Shown here in pieces: positions 8,618 through 18,146 of a stretch of DNA of 64,000 nt. The first letter of the stretch is position 1; each line of letters opens with the position of its first letter. Source of the DNA: an uncultured Flavobacteriales bacterium. GTDB lineage: Bacteria > Bacteroidota > Bacteroidia > Flavobacteriales_G > Salibacteraceae. The notes below the pieces were generated by a model that did no database searches, was not told the origin of the DNA, and saw nothing but the letters and a program-made list of their open reading frames with translations. The stretch is taken from contig CALSRJ010000003.1 in assembly GCA_943788725.1 (NCBI GenBank), forward strand, positions 620,001 to 684,000. Direction: 5' to 3'. The translations under genes and the position numbers were made by a program.

Positions 8618-9117
8618 TGGTTGTTCTTCAAAATGATTTTCGCCTCCTGGTTTCCCATCTTTTTAGAGGTCTTCCAATCTGCACAAGCCCCATCCTTATC
8701 CCCCATGCCTTTTTTTGACCAACCGCGGTTGTTATAGGCTTCGGAGTTGTTCGGATCGAGCTCAATTACCTTATTAAAGTCTTGAAGGGCCTCTTCGAAA
8801 CGTTCGAGTTTGTTATAAGCACTTCCGCGGCTAAGATAAGCAGAAATCAATGCAGGATTCAACTGTAATACGTGGGAATAATCAGATATTGCTGATTCAT
8901 AGTCCTTTAAAACGCTGTATGTGAAGGCGCGCTGTATAAAAGCAGTCTGAGATGCAGGATCTAGAATGATGGCCATGTTGAATTGCTCCAGGGCTTCTTC
9001 ATACTTTCCGTTCTGAATCAATTGCTGGCCATTATCGACATGTGCTTGGGGGTCTTGTCCCATGACATGGAGTGTGCTGATCGTCAGCACTAGGAGGGTT
9101 GTGAAAAGAGCGCGCAT
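8611..9117 (-). CDS. Exported tetratricopeptide repeat protein
   Basis: The 168-residue protein has a signal peptide (MRALFTTLLVLTISTLHVMG, then Q) and about four TPR units of 34 residues, from AHVDNGQQLIQNGKYEEALE to the C-terminus. The repeats contain the usual pattern of A/G, Y and L positions, for example SAYLSRGSAYNKLERFEEAL and SEAYNNRGWSKKGMGDKDGA, and the last repeat has the ACADWKTSKKMG form common at the end of such proteins. TPR proteins bind peptides or partner proteins; its partner is unknown but may be one of the two small exported proteins in the same operon. Confidence 0.8.
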   Translation of the reverse strand: MRALFTTLLVLTISTLHVMGQDPQAHVDNGQQLIQNGKYEEALEQFNMAIILDPASQTAFIQRAFTYSVLKDYESAISDYSHVLQLNPALISAYLSRGSAYNKLERFEEALQDFNKVIELDPNNSEAYNNRGWSKKGMGDKDGACADWKTSKKMGNQEAKIILKNNQC

Positions 9118-9126
9118 GATAAGCTA

Positions 9127-9609
9127 CTATTCAAAAGGTTCTGTTCGTTCTACATCATCCAATGCGTACAACTTGATCAAGTGTTTCATAGCCTCGGTCA
9201 AACCAGCGCAGTCGTCGCTGCAACCTGTGGTGAGATTTGTGCGGTCGTATAGAATCTTCGTATCGCGCTTAATGATGTCGCGTTCAATGCATTTTCCTGC
9301 TTTTTCATAGCAGGCTACGATCACAGCTCCTTCGCTTTCTGAATAGGAGATACCCTCGTCAAAATCGATCGATTCGGGAAAGAGGTAGTCGATGCGTGCA
9401 GGTTCTCCGTTGTAATAGAATTCAACGCGCAAGTTCTTCTTTTCAGAAAAGACCTTGCATTTGTCGTCCAATTTCCCGTTGATGTAGTCCACTGTGTAGT
9501 CTATGTCATAGACCTGTGCTGTTGTATTCAGCGACGAAAAAAACAGGGTGAAAACAAGCAGAGAAGAGGAAAGGGTTTTAGGGTTAAGTAATCTCATATG
9601 TATATTCAT
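9127..9609 (-). CDS. Exported hypothetical protein, first gene of operon
   Basis: The protein has 160 residues, or 156 if translation starts at the second Met (ATG at 9597). It has a signal peptide ending near SLNTTAQ. The mature part has five cysteines, two of them in a GCSDDC pair, and beta-rich stretches such as LRVEFYYNGEPARIDYLFP. I do not recognise the family. Nine bases separate its stop from the TPR gene, indicating one transcript. The cysteine pattern does not match the last gene of the operon closely, so the two need not be homologous. Confidence 0.65.
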   Translation of the reverse strand: MNIHMRLLNPKTLSSSLLVFTLFFSSLNTTAQVYDIDYTVDYINGKLDDKCKVFSEKKNLRVEFYYNGEPARIDYLFPESIDFDEGISYSESEGAVIVACYEKAGKCIERDIIKRDTKILYDRTNLTTGCSDDCAGLTEAMKHLIKLYALDDVERTEPFE

Positions 9610-9630
9610 TCAATAAAACGTTTGTCCTTA

Positions 9631-9638
9631 TACTTTTG
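9631..9638 (+). promoter_or_regulatory. -7 promoter element for the repeat-protein gene
   Basis: TACTTTTG matches TAnnTTTG. It would start a transcript near 9645 with a leader of about 90 bases before the ATG at 9738. The open frame can be read from TTG 9636, which lies inside this element, so that start is unlikely. No good -33 TTG is seen. Confidence 0.4.
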
Positions 9639-9737
9639 AGGGCGTTAGTCGTATACCAATTTCTGAACCAAAGTTATCATACTATCACAAGTAGCATTGA
9701 GATACAGCATCGAATCTTCAACATTAGAGCCTTGAAC

Positions 9738-12700
9738 ATGCGTTTCGTTCTTACGGCTGTGGTATTGTTGCTCTCGGTTGAGCTAATTGCGCAAAATGAC
9801 TTCATCATTTCGGGGAAGTTCAAGGTGGATGGCGGTACGAACAACGGGGCTAAGATCGTAGTGGAGAAGAATGGCAAGCAGGTCAAGCAGTTAGAAGGCG
9901 AATCGCGTTTTGAGATCAGCTTAGACTTCCAGGCTATTTACGTGGTGTCTTTTCAGAAAGAGGGTTTTGTAACGAAGCGACTGCGATTTGATACGAATGT
10001 TCCGGAGGATAGAATCGAGTATGGTTTTGAGGTCTTTCCATTTACCGTGGAGATTTTTGAGCAATACGACGATATCAATATGGTTGTCTTCAATCAACCG
10101 GTAGGACGCATATCGTATAGCGAATTGATCGACGAGTTTGATTACGATACGGATTACACAAAGTCCATTCAGGCACAGATTGATCAAGCGATGGATGACG
10201 TAGAAGAAGCGAAAGAGAAAAAGGAGGACCAAGCAGCAGAGACGGAAAAGGAAATTGCTCAACTTAGTAAAACTGCTGAATCGAGCGCTAAATCAGGAAA
10301 TATTGAAGTTGCCATCCAGAAATATGAGGCGGCGCAGAAATTGAAGAAAGACCCTGAAATTCAAAAGCGGATCGAAGAGTTGAAGAAGGAAGCTGAAGGT
10401 GAGAAGAAGCAGCAACAATTAGAAGGAATTCTGGATAAAGCTGAGCAAGCCATGGCCGCTGGTGACTTGGATGAGGCAAAGCGACTGTATGAGCAAGCGA
10501 ACGGCGTAATGGCCGGTGATGCCAGGGTGCAAAAGGCCTTAGCTCAGATCGAAGAAGATAAAAAGGCCCAAGCTCAGCAGGCCCAGGCCTTTGATTCAGC
10601 AGTAAAGGCAGCTGACGCAGCTCTGAAATCAGGCAACCCTGACGCAGCGATTGCCAAGGCCGAAGAAGCCCTAAAAATCAAAGCAGATCCAAAAGCAGAA
10701 CAGATATTAGCCCAAGCTACGCAAGCAAAGGCGGATGCCGAAGCAGCTTCAAAAGCAGCGGCGGAGTTGGACGGTAAGGTTGCCGATCTAATTGCAGAAG
10801 CTCAAAAGGCAAAAGGAAAAGGGGACCTAGAGACAGCATTGGCCAAATTAGAGGAAGCGAAGCAGCTCAAAGCAGATCCTACCATAGACCAAGAGATTCA
10901 ATCGGTGAAGCAAGTAGTTGCTCAACTGGAAGAAGAGAAGAAAAAAGAGGAGCAGGCAAAAGCTCAATTGGCGGGTGTGTTGGATGAAGCAGAACAGCTA
11001 TTGGCGAAGGGTGATCTGGCAGGAGCAAAAGCCAAGTTAGCTGCCGCTGGTGAACTCGGGAAAGACGACCGGATTGCTTCAATTGGTGCTTCTATTGAAG
11101 CCGAAGAGAAGCGATTGGCAGATGAAACTGCCGCCGCACAACAAAAGCAAGCGGCCATTGAGGGTTTGCTCAAGGAGGCGAATGACCTCATGGCTTCCGG
11201 AGATTTAGATGGTGCGGAAAAGAAGGCGAACGAGGCAAAAGCACAGGGCGCCGACGCAGCACAGGTAGACGCTGTATTGAACAAGGTAAAGTCTCAACGC
11301 GATGCCTTGGCGGCTGAAGAAGCCGCTGCTGCCGAAGCGGAGGCGGCTAAAAAGGCGCAGATGGACGATAAAATTGCTGCTGCACAGAGTGCGTTGACTG
11401 CTGGGGATATAGCCGGAGCACGAACGGCGCTACAAGCCGCTGGTGAGTTGGGCTCGGATCCGCGGATAGGAACCATCGAAAAACAAATAGCCGAACAGGA
11501 GAAAGCCCAAGCGGATGCTTTAGATGCTGAGGAAGCAGCTAAAAAGGCTAAAGAAGAGGCGAAAGCGAAATACGATCAGTTGGTTGCCGAAGGTGATGAG
11601 GCCTTGGCTTCCAAAGAGCTGACGAAGGCTGAGAAGGCCTTCAATGATGCAAAGACTTTGTCAGATGATCCAAAGGAGGCGCTGGACGGATTGGCATCCG
11701 TAGAGGAGATGAGGGCTCAACTATCATCCTTGCAACGGGAAGAAGAAGCCGCCGCAGCTGCTGCAGCCGCTGCGGCGGTTGCTCAGAAAGCGGAGGAAGA
11801 GGAAGCGGCTAGAATAGCGGCGGATGCAGAAGCTAAGAAAGCAGCGGCTGCTGAGGCTGTAAGGATCGCAGCTGAACAGGAGGCAGCTCGAGCAGCCGAG
11901 GAAGCAGCAAAACTCGCTGCAGAAGAAGCTGCGAGAAAAGCAGAAGAATTGGCTGCTGCGAATGCGGGAGCCAGTGAGGCATCGGCGGAAGAGGAAACTG
12001 CGAGAAAGGCTGCGGAAGAAGCCGCTAGAAAAGCAGCAGCGGAGGAAGCCGCTAAAAAAGCCGGCGAGGCCGCTGCTAAAATGCAGGAGCAGATCGCAGC
12101 CAAACGAAGTGAAGCAGAGGGTCTGTTCAGTGCTAACCAACTGAAGCCTGCACTGAAGGCATACAACGAGCTTTTGACCCTTGTTCCAAACGACCCGGAT
12201 GCGCAAGCAAAGATCAGCCAGATTCAAGGAATTCAACAAAAACTCGCTGCCGAGAAGGCGGCAAACGAGGCGGCGGCACGCGCGATTGCGGATCAACCCG
12301 GAAGAGAAAGCGAGCAGCTAGCGGAGATCATAGAGCAAGAAGAAATCAAAGCTGAAGTGAACCCAACGCCGGTGCAAAACACACCTGATCCGATTGCAGA
12401 AGATCAAGTAGAACGCGAAGTGCTTTCACCCTCGGTAAGTGATCCGGCTTCCTTCAAAAAGGCACAAGCGGTAATGGAGCAGGATGTGCGTCCAGGGGCT
12501 CCAATTGGCCCCATCATCATTTCGGATGATAAGGTAGGAGAGGAGGCCCGTCAAACAAGAACCGGACAGATGACCGAAGATGATAAGTACGACGGCATGG
12601 TGAAGCGTACCGAAGAGCAAGTGATAGAATTTCAAGCCAGCGAAGAGATGAAGGCCCTTATGGCTCAGTATCCGGATCGTCGTTCTGAAGAGACAGAGAA

Positions 12701-12851
12701 AGTGGGCAATAGCGTGATCACCTGGGTTTACATCAATAATGGTGATTTCATCACGACCTACAAGAAGGTAGTGCACAATTGGGGAGGAGTGTACTTTTTC
12801 GTGGATGGCAAGGCGACAAACCAGCGCTTCTGGGAGCACGAGTCACAATAG
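9738..12851 (+). CDS. Exported repeat and coiled-coil protein, 1,037 residues
   Basis: Not a named family as far as I can tell. Parts in order: signal peptide (MRFVLTAVVLLLSVELIAQ); an N-terminal beta-sandwich of the carboxypeptidase-regulatory type, with GFVTKRLRFDTNVPEDRIEY and KPVG-like NQPVGRISYSELIDEFDYDTDY; then about 700 residues of Ala/Glu/Lys-rich helical repeats of 60-70 residues containing AGDLDEAKRLYEQANG-like units, TPR-like in places; an almost pure Ala/Glu/Lys coiled coil (about residues 670-790); and a conserved C-terminal domain with HNWGGVYFFVDGKA. It is probably periplasmic or envelope-spanning, TolA-like in composition. The start is set by the signal peptide. Confidence 0.8.
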   Translation: MRFVLTAVVLLLSVELIAQNDFIISGKFKVDGGTNNGAKIVVEKNGKQVKQLEGESRFEISLDFQAIYVVSFQKEGFVTKRLRFDTNVPEDRIEYGFEVFPFTVEIFEQYDDINMVVFNQPVGRISYSELIDEFDYDTDYTKSIQAQIDQAMDDVEEAKEKKEDQAAETEKEIAQLSKTAESSAKSGNIEVAIQKYEAAQKLKKDPEIQKRIEELKKEAEGEKKQQQLEGILDKAEQAMAAGDLDEAKRLYEQANGVMAGDARVQKALAQIEEDKKAQAQQAQAFDSAVKAADAALKSGNPDAAIAKAEEALKIKADPKAEQILAQATQAKADAEAASKAAAELDGKVADLIAEAQKAKGKGDLETALAKLEEAKQLKADPTIDQEIQSVKQVVAQLEEEKKKEEQAKAQLAGVLDEAEQLLAKGDLAGAKAKLAAAGELGKDDRIASIGASIEAEEKRLADETAAAQQKQAAIEGLLKEANDLMASGDLDGAEKKANEAKAQGADAAQVDAVLNKVKSQRDALAAEEAAAAEAEAAKKAQMDDKIAAAQSALTAGDIAGARTALQAAGELGSDPRIGTIEKQIAEQEKAQADALDAEEAAKKAKEEAKAKYDQLVAEGDEALASKELTKAEKAFNDAKTLSDDPKEALDGLASVEEMRAQLSSLQREEEAAAAAAAAAAVAQKAEEEEAARIAADAEAKKAAAAEAVRIAAEQEAARAAEEAAKLAAEEAARKAEELAAANAGASEASAEEETARKAAEEAARKAAAEEAAKKAGEAAAKMQEQIAAKRSEAEGLFSANQLKPALKAYNELLTLVPNDPDAQAKISQIQGIQQKLAAEKAANEAAARAIADQPGRESEQLAEIIEQEEIKAEVNPTPVQNTPDPIAEDQVEREVLSPSVSDPASFKKAQAVMEQDVRPGAPIGPIIISDDKVGEEARQTRTGQMTEDDKYDGMVKRTEEQVIEFQASEEMKALMAQYPDRRSEETEKVGNSVITWVYINNGDFITTYKKVVHNWGGVYFFVDGKATNQRFWEHESQ

Positions 12852-12870
12852 TCAACCGAACAATAGGGTA

Positions 12871-12899
12871 AAAAAAAAGGCCCCACTTTGGAGGCCTTT
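12871..12899 (-). terminator. Terminator shared by convergent genes
   Basis: AAAGGCC and GGCCTTT form a 7-bp stem around CCACTTTGGA. On the minus strand it is followed by nine T, so it chiefly ends the lipoprotein gene at 12923-13207; on the + strand the tail is poor. Confidence 0.75.
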
Positions 12900-12922
12900 C
12901 GTATGTTTTTGCTGATCAGAGA

Positions 12923-13207
12923 TCAGTTATCTGTGCCTTCGTCATCATCTGACTCCTCATCACCATCTGAGACTTCTTTTACAACACCAGAATCGTCTTT
13001 TGTGGTTTTTTCCTCGTCCGTAAGACCAGAGTCGTCAAAGAGCGATGTCCCCTCGAGCGTTTCATTGTCGTACAATACGTCACCCGACTGTCGAGCTTCC
13101 TGCTGGACAACCTCTTCTTCCATCAACTCACTGAATTCAGTCTTTTCACAACCGGTAAACAGTAGGCCTATGATGGCTAAGGATGCTATGTGGAACTTGA
13201 TGTTCAT
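12923..13207 (-). CDS. Small acidic lipoprotein
   Basis: The 94-residue protein has a lipoprotein signal (MNIKFHIASLAIIGLLFTGC) and a very acidic, low-complexity mature part rich in Asp, Glu, Ser and Thr with no cysteines. It looks disordered and its role is unknown. It is a separate minus-strand gene between the repeat protein and the sensor kinase, with the terminator at 12871-12899 after it. Confidence 0.65.
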   Translation of the reverse strand: MNIKFHIASLAIIGLLFTGCEKTEFSELMEEEVVQQEARQSGDVLYDNETLEGTSLFDDSGLTDEEKTTKDDSGVVKEVSDGDEESDDDEGTDN

Positions 13208-13246
13208 GAGTACAATCTATCAAATATAGTTAAACCAACTTAAGAA

Positions 13247-16243
13247 TCAAGTTTTTACCTCGTACATCTGTTTGAATTTTTGGAAGTTGGCGGGCAGTGT
13301 AATTTCTACTCGAGTCCCCAAGCTGTTTCCCTTGTCATCTTTAAGTTCGAAGGGGCCGTTGACGCCATATGCATTGTTAAAGGCCTTAGCAATGATTTCG
13401 ATGCGTTGCTTGGTGATTTTCATTCCATTTGAAACGTGCTGCGAAGTGCCGTTCTTGCTGCCTACACTTGTTTCTATTCCAATGCCATTGTCGTCTACGA
13501 TAAGTTGAATGCCTGCAGGGTGAGATTTTATCTCAATGCGTATTGAACCGTGTTCATCCGACGGGAGGATGCCGTGCATGATGCTGTTTTCAACAAAGGG
13601 CTGCAGTATCATGGATGGTACCTGAATGCTTTCTAATTCAAGACCCTCTTCGATGTTGATTTCAAATGAAAACCTGTCTTTGAATCGCATTTGCTCCAAG
13701 TTGATGTACAATTCCAAGCGTTCCAGCTCATCTTTTAAATAAATCGAATCCACCTGTGCGCTGTCTAAATTTTTCCGAACAAGCGAAGCAAAATTTGTCA
13801 GGTATTGATTGGCTTGTTTTCGATCCTCGGTGTTGATGTAGTACTGAATGGAATTCAAGGCGTTGAAAATGAAATGGCGATTCATATGGGCATTCAACGT
13901 CTGCTGCTCCAGTCCGAGTACACGTGCCTTGTTTTTGATTTCCAGCAATTGTCGTTTGCTTCGCTCCTGTCGACGAACCTGGAGAAACACGAGCCACCCT
14001 AACGCGAGGAAGAGTGTCAGTGTTCCCAAAAGGAACCACCACCGCAGGTAGAAGGGAGGACTTACATAAAACCTGAAGGGTGCATGCGATTGAACCCATG
14101 CTCCAGCGCTGACGCTTCCTCTGACTTCGAATGTGTACTCGCCAGCCGGCAGGCTCGAATACGTAATGTAGTTTTCTCTCGTCGCCGGTGACCAATCTTG
14201 ATCCAAGCCATTTAGGCGATAGCTGTACTCGACTTTATCAGGGTTGGTGAAGTGAATGGCAGAAAACCGGAAGGTCAATCGACTTTCGTTGTATTTGAAG
14301 GTGTTGGCTTCGTGAGATGGGCTGTTTCTGTCCAGCGTGTTGAAAACCGATTCAAAGTTTTGTTGGATGTCCGTGACGTGTACCCCAATCACGCTGTTCG
14401 TTCGTTGGGTGCCATTGCCGTGATTATATTTAAGGAGGCCACCGTTGGTTCCGAACCAAACATTACCCGTCTGGTCTACGAATGAGGCGTTTTGGTTGCA
14501 CTCATTGCTGATGATGCCGTCGTACTTATTGAAGCTTTTCAAATGAAAAGTGCCATCGGTATAGAACTGTTTCAAGTCCACTTGAAAAAGGCCGTTATCT
14601 GTGCCGAGCCAAAGGCGCACATTCCTTTCGTTTTCGATGAAATTGATGACGTTGCTGCTCACCTTGTCGGAGAGCTCAAACTGACTAAAGGCCCCGGTCT
14701 CCACGTTGAAGTGGATCAGGCCCTCTTCCGACCCGAGCCATAAATCGCGTCCAGCCCCTCTTGCGATGCACGTGATGTAGTTTTCTGGCAAACCCTGCTG
14801 TTCAGTAATCCGCTCTGCTTTACCATCTGGAGTGAAACGGACGAGTCCAGCATTGGAAGTTATCCAAATAGCACCGTCGTGCTCAAGGATGCCTTTGCTG
14901 TCACGTAATTCCATTTGCTCGAGGGAGGGAGGGAGGTATAATTCACCTTCCTTCCAAACCGCGATTCCATCTCTTGTAGCCATCCAAATCCTACCAAGTC
15001 CATCGATCGACAAATTGGAAACTCGAGGGAAAGGGAGTGCGTCGTTGGCCTCGAAAGGATGCACCCTATCTCCACTGAGAATTTGAATCCCGTCGGAAGT
15101 ACCAAACCACACCTCATCGCCCACGGGAAGAAGGCTCCAAACAGTGAGGTTGGGTAGTCCCTGTTCGTTCTGTATGGTATCAATCTCGCTGCCTTTTTGC
15201 CGAACGACACCGTATCCATACGTGGCAAAATAGTAGGCTCCATCTGCATCTTGATCGATGGCCATAACGATGTTGGAACTCAGCCCATCCTCTGTGCTGA
15301 AAAGTTCAAAACGATCGCCGGTAAATCGGAGAATGCCATACCCATCTGTGCCCACCCAGATGTTGTGCTCGCTATCCGCGTAAATCACCTTCATGTTAGC
15401 GGTTTGTTCTGGATCGAACGCTTTAATGGTACTGAAGGAAAGGGTTGTTCGATCCAGTACTTGGATGCTGTTTTTACTGAGGATCCAAGGGTTGCCCTTA
15501 TGATCTATCGTGACATCGCGTACGTAACGATTGAGTAATCCGTCGGCCTTTGTGAACTGTCGAAGAGAGTCATTCGCAAATAAGAATAACCCATCACCGT
15601 TGGTAGCAATCCAATGCCCAGCGTCAGATACCACAATTTCATTGACGCTGATGGAGTCTTTGAGCAAGGATGAACTGCCTCGCTCATCGATCAAGATGAG
15701 ACCGTCCTTTGTGCCCGCCAAAATCTGATGGCCATACCAACTCAAGCAACGGATGAAATTGCGGTTGTTGCTTCCTAAATCAAGCCGTTTGAATATGTTG
15801 TCGTTGCTGAAATAAAGCAATCCATTGCCATTGCTTCCCAGTATGTATTGCTCCTCATCCAGCAGCAAGTCATTGACCAATACATTTTCATAAGGAGCTT
15901 CGAAACGGTGGTCTTCCAAATCTGAACCATTAAACAACACCAACCCACCAGGGCATGAGGCCACCATCGTACCTCCATTTCCCGGGTAAAGTGCATTGGT
16001 CAGGTTGTTGATCAGGCCGTTCGATTTGTTGAAGGTTTCAAAATTGATTCCATCAAAGCGACTGATGCCTCCTACGGTGGCTATCCATAAGAATCCGTCG
16101 TCTGATTGTACGATATCACGCACTTGAGATTGTGCTAAGCCTTCGTTTACACTATAGGGAATGAAATAGTGCCGTTGTGCTTGGATCGCTGTGTTTCCAA
16201 GCAAAAGGAAGAGTAAACAAGATATGTAGCGGCTGCCTTTCAC
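13247..16243 (-). CDS. Two-component sensor with propeller, Y_Y_Y and LytS-type histidine kinase domains
   Basis: The 998-residue protein has a signal peptide (MKGSRYISCLLFLLLGNTAI). About residues 25-620 form two seven-bladed propellers of regulator-propeller repeats (SDDGFLWIATVGGISRFDG, DSEHNIWVGTDGYGILRF and similar). A Y_Y_Y domain follows (KVEYSYRLNGLDQDWSPATRENYITYSSLPAGEYTF, written here only in part), then one membrane segment near 735-755, then a His_kinase/HATPase_c pair with MNRHFIFNALNSIQYYI (phospho-accepting His) and the N-box PFVENSIMHG. It resembles the membrane sensors that work with LytTR response regulators, but no regulator gene is next to it here. The inducing signal is unknown. 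Confidence 0.9.
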   Translation of the reverse strand: MKGSRYISCLLFLLLGNTAIQAQRHYFIPYSVNEGLAQSQVRDIVQSDDGFLWIATVGGISRFDGINFETFNKSNGLINNLTNALYPGNGGTMVASCPGGLVLFNGSDLEDHRFEAPYENVLVNDLLLDEEQYILGSNGNGLLYFSNDNIFKRLDLGSNNRNFIRCLSWYGHQILAGTKDGLILIDERGSSSLLKDSISVNEIVVSDAGHWIATNGDGLFLFANDSLRQFTKADGLLNRYVRDVTIDHKGNPWILSKNSIQVLDRTTLSFSTIKAFDPEQTANMKVIYADSEHNIWVGTDGYGILRFTGDRFELFSTEDGLSSNIVMAIDQDADGAYYFATYGYGVVRQKGSEIDTIQNEQGLPNLTVWSLLPVGDEVWFGTSDGIQILSGDRVHPFEANDALPFPRVSNLSIDGLGRIWMATRDGIAVWKEGELYLPPSLEQMELRDSKGILEHDGAIWITSNAGLVRFTPDGKAERITEQQGLPENYITCIARGAGRDLWLGSEEGLIHFNVETGAFSQFELSDKVSSNVINFIENERNVRLWLGTDNGLFQVDLKQFYTDGTFHLKSFNKYDGIISNECNQNASFVDQTGNVWFGTNGGLLKYNHGNGTQRTNSVIGVHVTDIQQNFESVFNTLDRNSPSHEANTFKYNESRLTFRFSAIHFTNPDKVEYSYRLNGLDQDWSPATRENYITYSSLPAGEYTFEVRGSVSAGAWVQSHAPFRFYVSPPFYLRWWFLLGTLTLFLALGWLVFLQVRRQERSKRQLLEIKNKARVLGLEQQTLNAHMNRHFIFNALNSIQYYINTEDRKQANQYLTNFASLVRKNLDSAQVDSIYLKDELERLELYINLEQMRFKDRFSFEINIEEGLELESIQVPSMILQPFVENSIMHGILPSDEHGSIRIEIKSHPAGIQLIVDDNGIGIETSVGSKNGTSQHVSNGMKITKQRIEIIAKAFNNAYGVNGPFELKDDKGNSLGTRVEITLPANFQKFKQMYEVKT

Positions 16244-16305
16244 TGCGTTTGACCGGTAAAGTTATGCCTTTTATAGAGGGCTTAAATCGCCTTTGAGTAA
16301 ATGGT

Positions 16306-16313
16306 TACATTTG
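16306..16313 (+). promoter_or_regulatory. -7 promoter element that decides the start of the next gene
   Basis: TACATTTG at 16306-16313 is an exact TAnnTTTG. It overlaps the upstream in-frame ATG at 16301, so translation must begin at the next ATG, 16322, where a clean signal peptide starts. Confidence 0.55.
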
Positions 16314-16321
16314 CATACTCA

Positions 16322-17197
16322 ATGGACTATAAGCTAACCAGAACGCTACTTACGCTGCTTTTATTCGCTTGGATAAACGGTGTCTCTTTCGCTCAGCGAG
16401 GAGGAAATACGTCATGGAAGAAGTACCAGCACGAAGCTGCCATTGGCGTTGGGATCAATAGTGTTTTCGCCAATCTTGGTGAGAAAGACGGCTTAGGCGT
16501 AGGATATGCAATGCAGCGCTCTACATTCAATGGCACGTATCGCTATTACTTCATGAAGAACTTTGCCGCTAGGGGAAGTATCACGCATGGCTATTCTAGA
16601 AAGAATGATAAGTCCCTCAATTTTGGCGACCGTCAGAATGCGCGATTGGACTACATCAGCACGGTAACAGAGTTTGCTGCGATGGGTGAATATCACTTGA
16701 TCGACGAAACGACAAAAGGAAAAAGGGGAAAAGTAAGACGGTCCAGAGGAGGAATGTCAAAAGGACTCAATATGGGCCTCAGCGCCTTTACGGGAATTGG
16801 ATTGAGTTACTTGCGACCTTTTGGAGAACTCCAGGGAAGAAAGATGGAGTTCAAGCCTATCACGACTCCGCTAACGGTTCCGAACGACGATCGCTACAAG
16901 CGCCTTCATTTGCATGTTCCAGTGGGCATCAATGCCCGTGTGCTGATCAACGAGAATTGGAGAGCTGGCATTGAGTTTGGCTACCGCATTGGATTCAGGG
17001 ATTACGTGAACAATGTGAGCGGAGTTTATAGTGCCGACGACTTTGAAAACCCCGCCCCTTTTTCTCCAGACACCCAATACTTCGGAATCACCACCTTCGC
17101 GAAAGAAGAGGCGCCGATTGCCGATCTTTCAAGCGACAGCGGAAGGCGTAGCTATTTCTTCGGGTTCCTTACGCTGGCTTACCGTCTAAAGTCCTAA
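16322..17197 (+). CDS. Outer-membrane beta-barrel protein
   Basis: The 291-residue protein has a signal peptide (MDYKLTRTLLTLLLFAWING, cleavage after SFAQ). The rest alternates hydrophobic and polar residues in barrel-like strands and ends SYFFGFLTLAYRLKS, a typical barrel C-terminus. It resembles the porin-like proteins common in Bacteroidota, but the substrate is unknown. It is divergent from the sensor kinase and convergent with the K+ channel gene. The start at 16322 is chosen over 16301 because of the promoter element and the signal peptide. Confidence 0.7.
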   Translation: MDYKLTRTLLTLLLFAWINGVSFAQRGGNTSWKKYQHEAAIGVGINSVFANLGEKDGLGVGYAMQRSTFNGTYRYYFMKNFAARGSITHGYSRKNDKSLNFGDRQNARLDYISTVTEFAAMGEYHLIDETTKGKRGKVRRSRGGMSKGLNMGLSAFTGIGLSYLRPFGELQGRKMEFKPITTPLTVPNDDRYKRLHLHVPVGINARVLINENWRAGIEFGYRIGFRDYVNNVSGVYSADDFENPAPFSPDTQYFGITTFAKEEAPIADLSSDSGRRSYFFGFLTLAYRLKS

Positions 17198-17207
17198 TGC
17201 TCAACCC

Positions 17208-18142
17208 CTACTGCTTTTCGTAGTCGTTCAGGCGATCCAAGTCCAATAGGATTTCCCCTTCCTCATTCGTCTCGAACATCGGTAAAAACCGTGCATTTGG
17301 AATGATTTCGCTCAATTCATAGCTGAACCGGCTGTGGAGTTCCTGAGAAAACATTTCATCAAAGCCTTTGATGTGAATCAATAACTCACCATGGGTCGAT
17401 ATGATCTGGTCATTGCTCAATTCCTTGAGCGGACTTTCATCATCGATGGGGTGAACGACGGTCCAATTCAAAGGGAAAAATTCAATGCGATTGATCTGCA
17501 GGTTCAAGCGCTTGTATGTGCGCTGTGCGCCGTCATTGAGGTGTGTAGTCATGTTTAAAATCACGGTCGCTGACATATCCATGAGCTGATTTGGACGCTC
17601 ATTGACGATCCGAAACACAATCGAACGCACCCCATTTGTGGTTTGAATCAAGGCGTGTTCACTGAAGAGTAGCTTGGCCCTTGGTTTACTGAACCGTCCG
17701 AAGAGAAGTCCCGTAGCCAATGAGAAGGACAGAAAACCCACCAAGGCCTCAAAGGAAGCAATGATCGAAGCGAGGTGTGAACTGGGTGAAATGGCACCGT
17801 ATCCGACCGTGGTAAAGGTTTGAGTAGAGAAGTATAGTACGCCTCTAGAAAACGATCCGTGAAGTCGCCTTTCGATGCCGTGTTGAACGCACCCTCTCCA
17901 AGTGAAACATAGAGGCAAGCGAAGAGGAGATTGACCGTGATGAACCCAGCCAAGATGAGCAGGATGAATTGGAACCAGGTCAGGTTGATGAAGAACAGAT
18001 AAGCATCATTCAGTCGAAAACGAGCCCCTTCTTTAACCACGTTGAACGATCCATCCTTGTTGATGATCCGCTTGGTAGGGAGCTTGAAACGCGTGCCGAT
18101 TCCTGGATCATACCCATTGGTTTTGTCTTTTTCTCTGCTCAT
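17208..18142 (-). pseudogene. Inward-rectifier K+ channel (Kir family), frameshifted
   Basis: Two minus-strand frames together form one bacterial Kir protein of about 310 residues. The first (from ATG 18142) gives the cytoplasmic N-terminus, the first membrane helix (FQFILLILAGFITVNLLFAC) and the pore helix up to FLEAYY. The second frame continues FSTQTFTTVGYG (selectivity filter TVGYG), the second helix and the whole cytoplasmic beta domain to the stop at 17208. The frames meet near 17832-17836, where TACTATAC could be TACTAC with a duplicated TA. The total length, 935 bases, is 3n+2, as expected for a 2-base insertion. Either a recent inactivation or a sequencing error. It follows lplA by four bases. 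Confidence 0.85.
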
Positions 18143-18146
18143 CGTT

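Noticed and set aside
11724-12296. Minus-strand frame of 190 residues in the repeat-protein gene
   Set aside because: It is a shadow of the Ala/Glu/Lys-rich repeats, giving Ser/Phe/Cys/Leu-rich nonsense.
17648-18142. The N-terminal half of the K+ channel as a gene of its own
   Set aside because: The last 40 residues in this frame are out-of-frame translation of the filter and second helix; it is one frameshifted channel gene.
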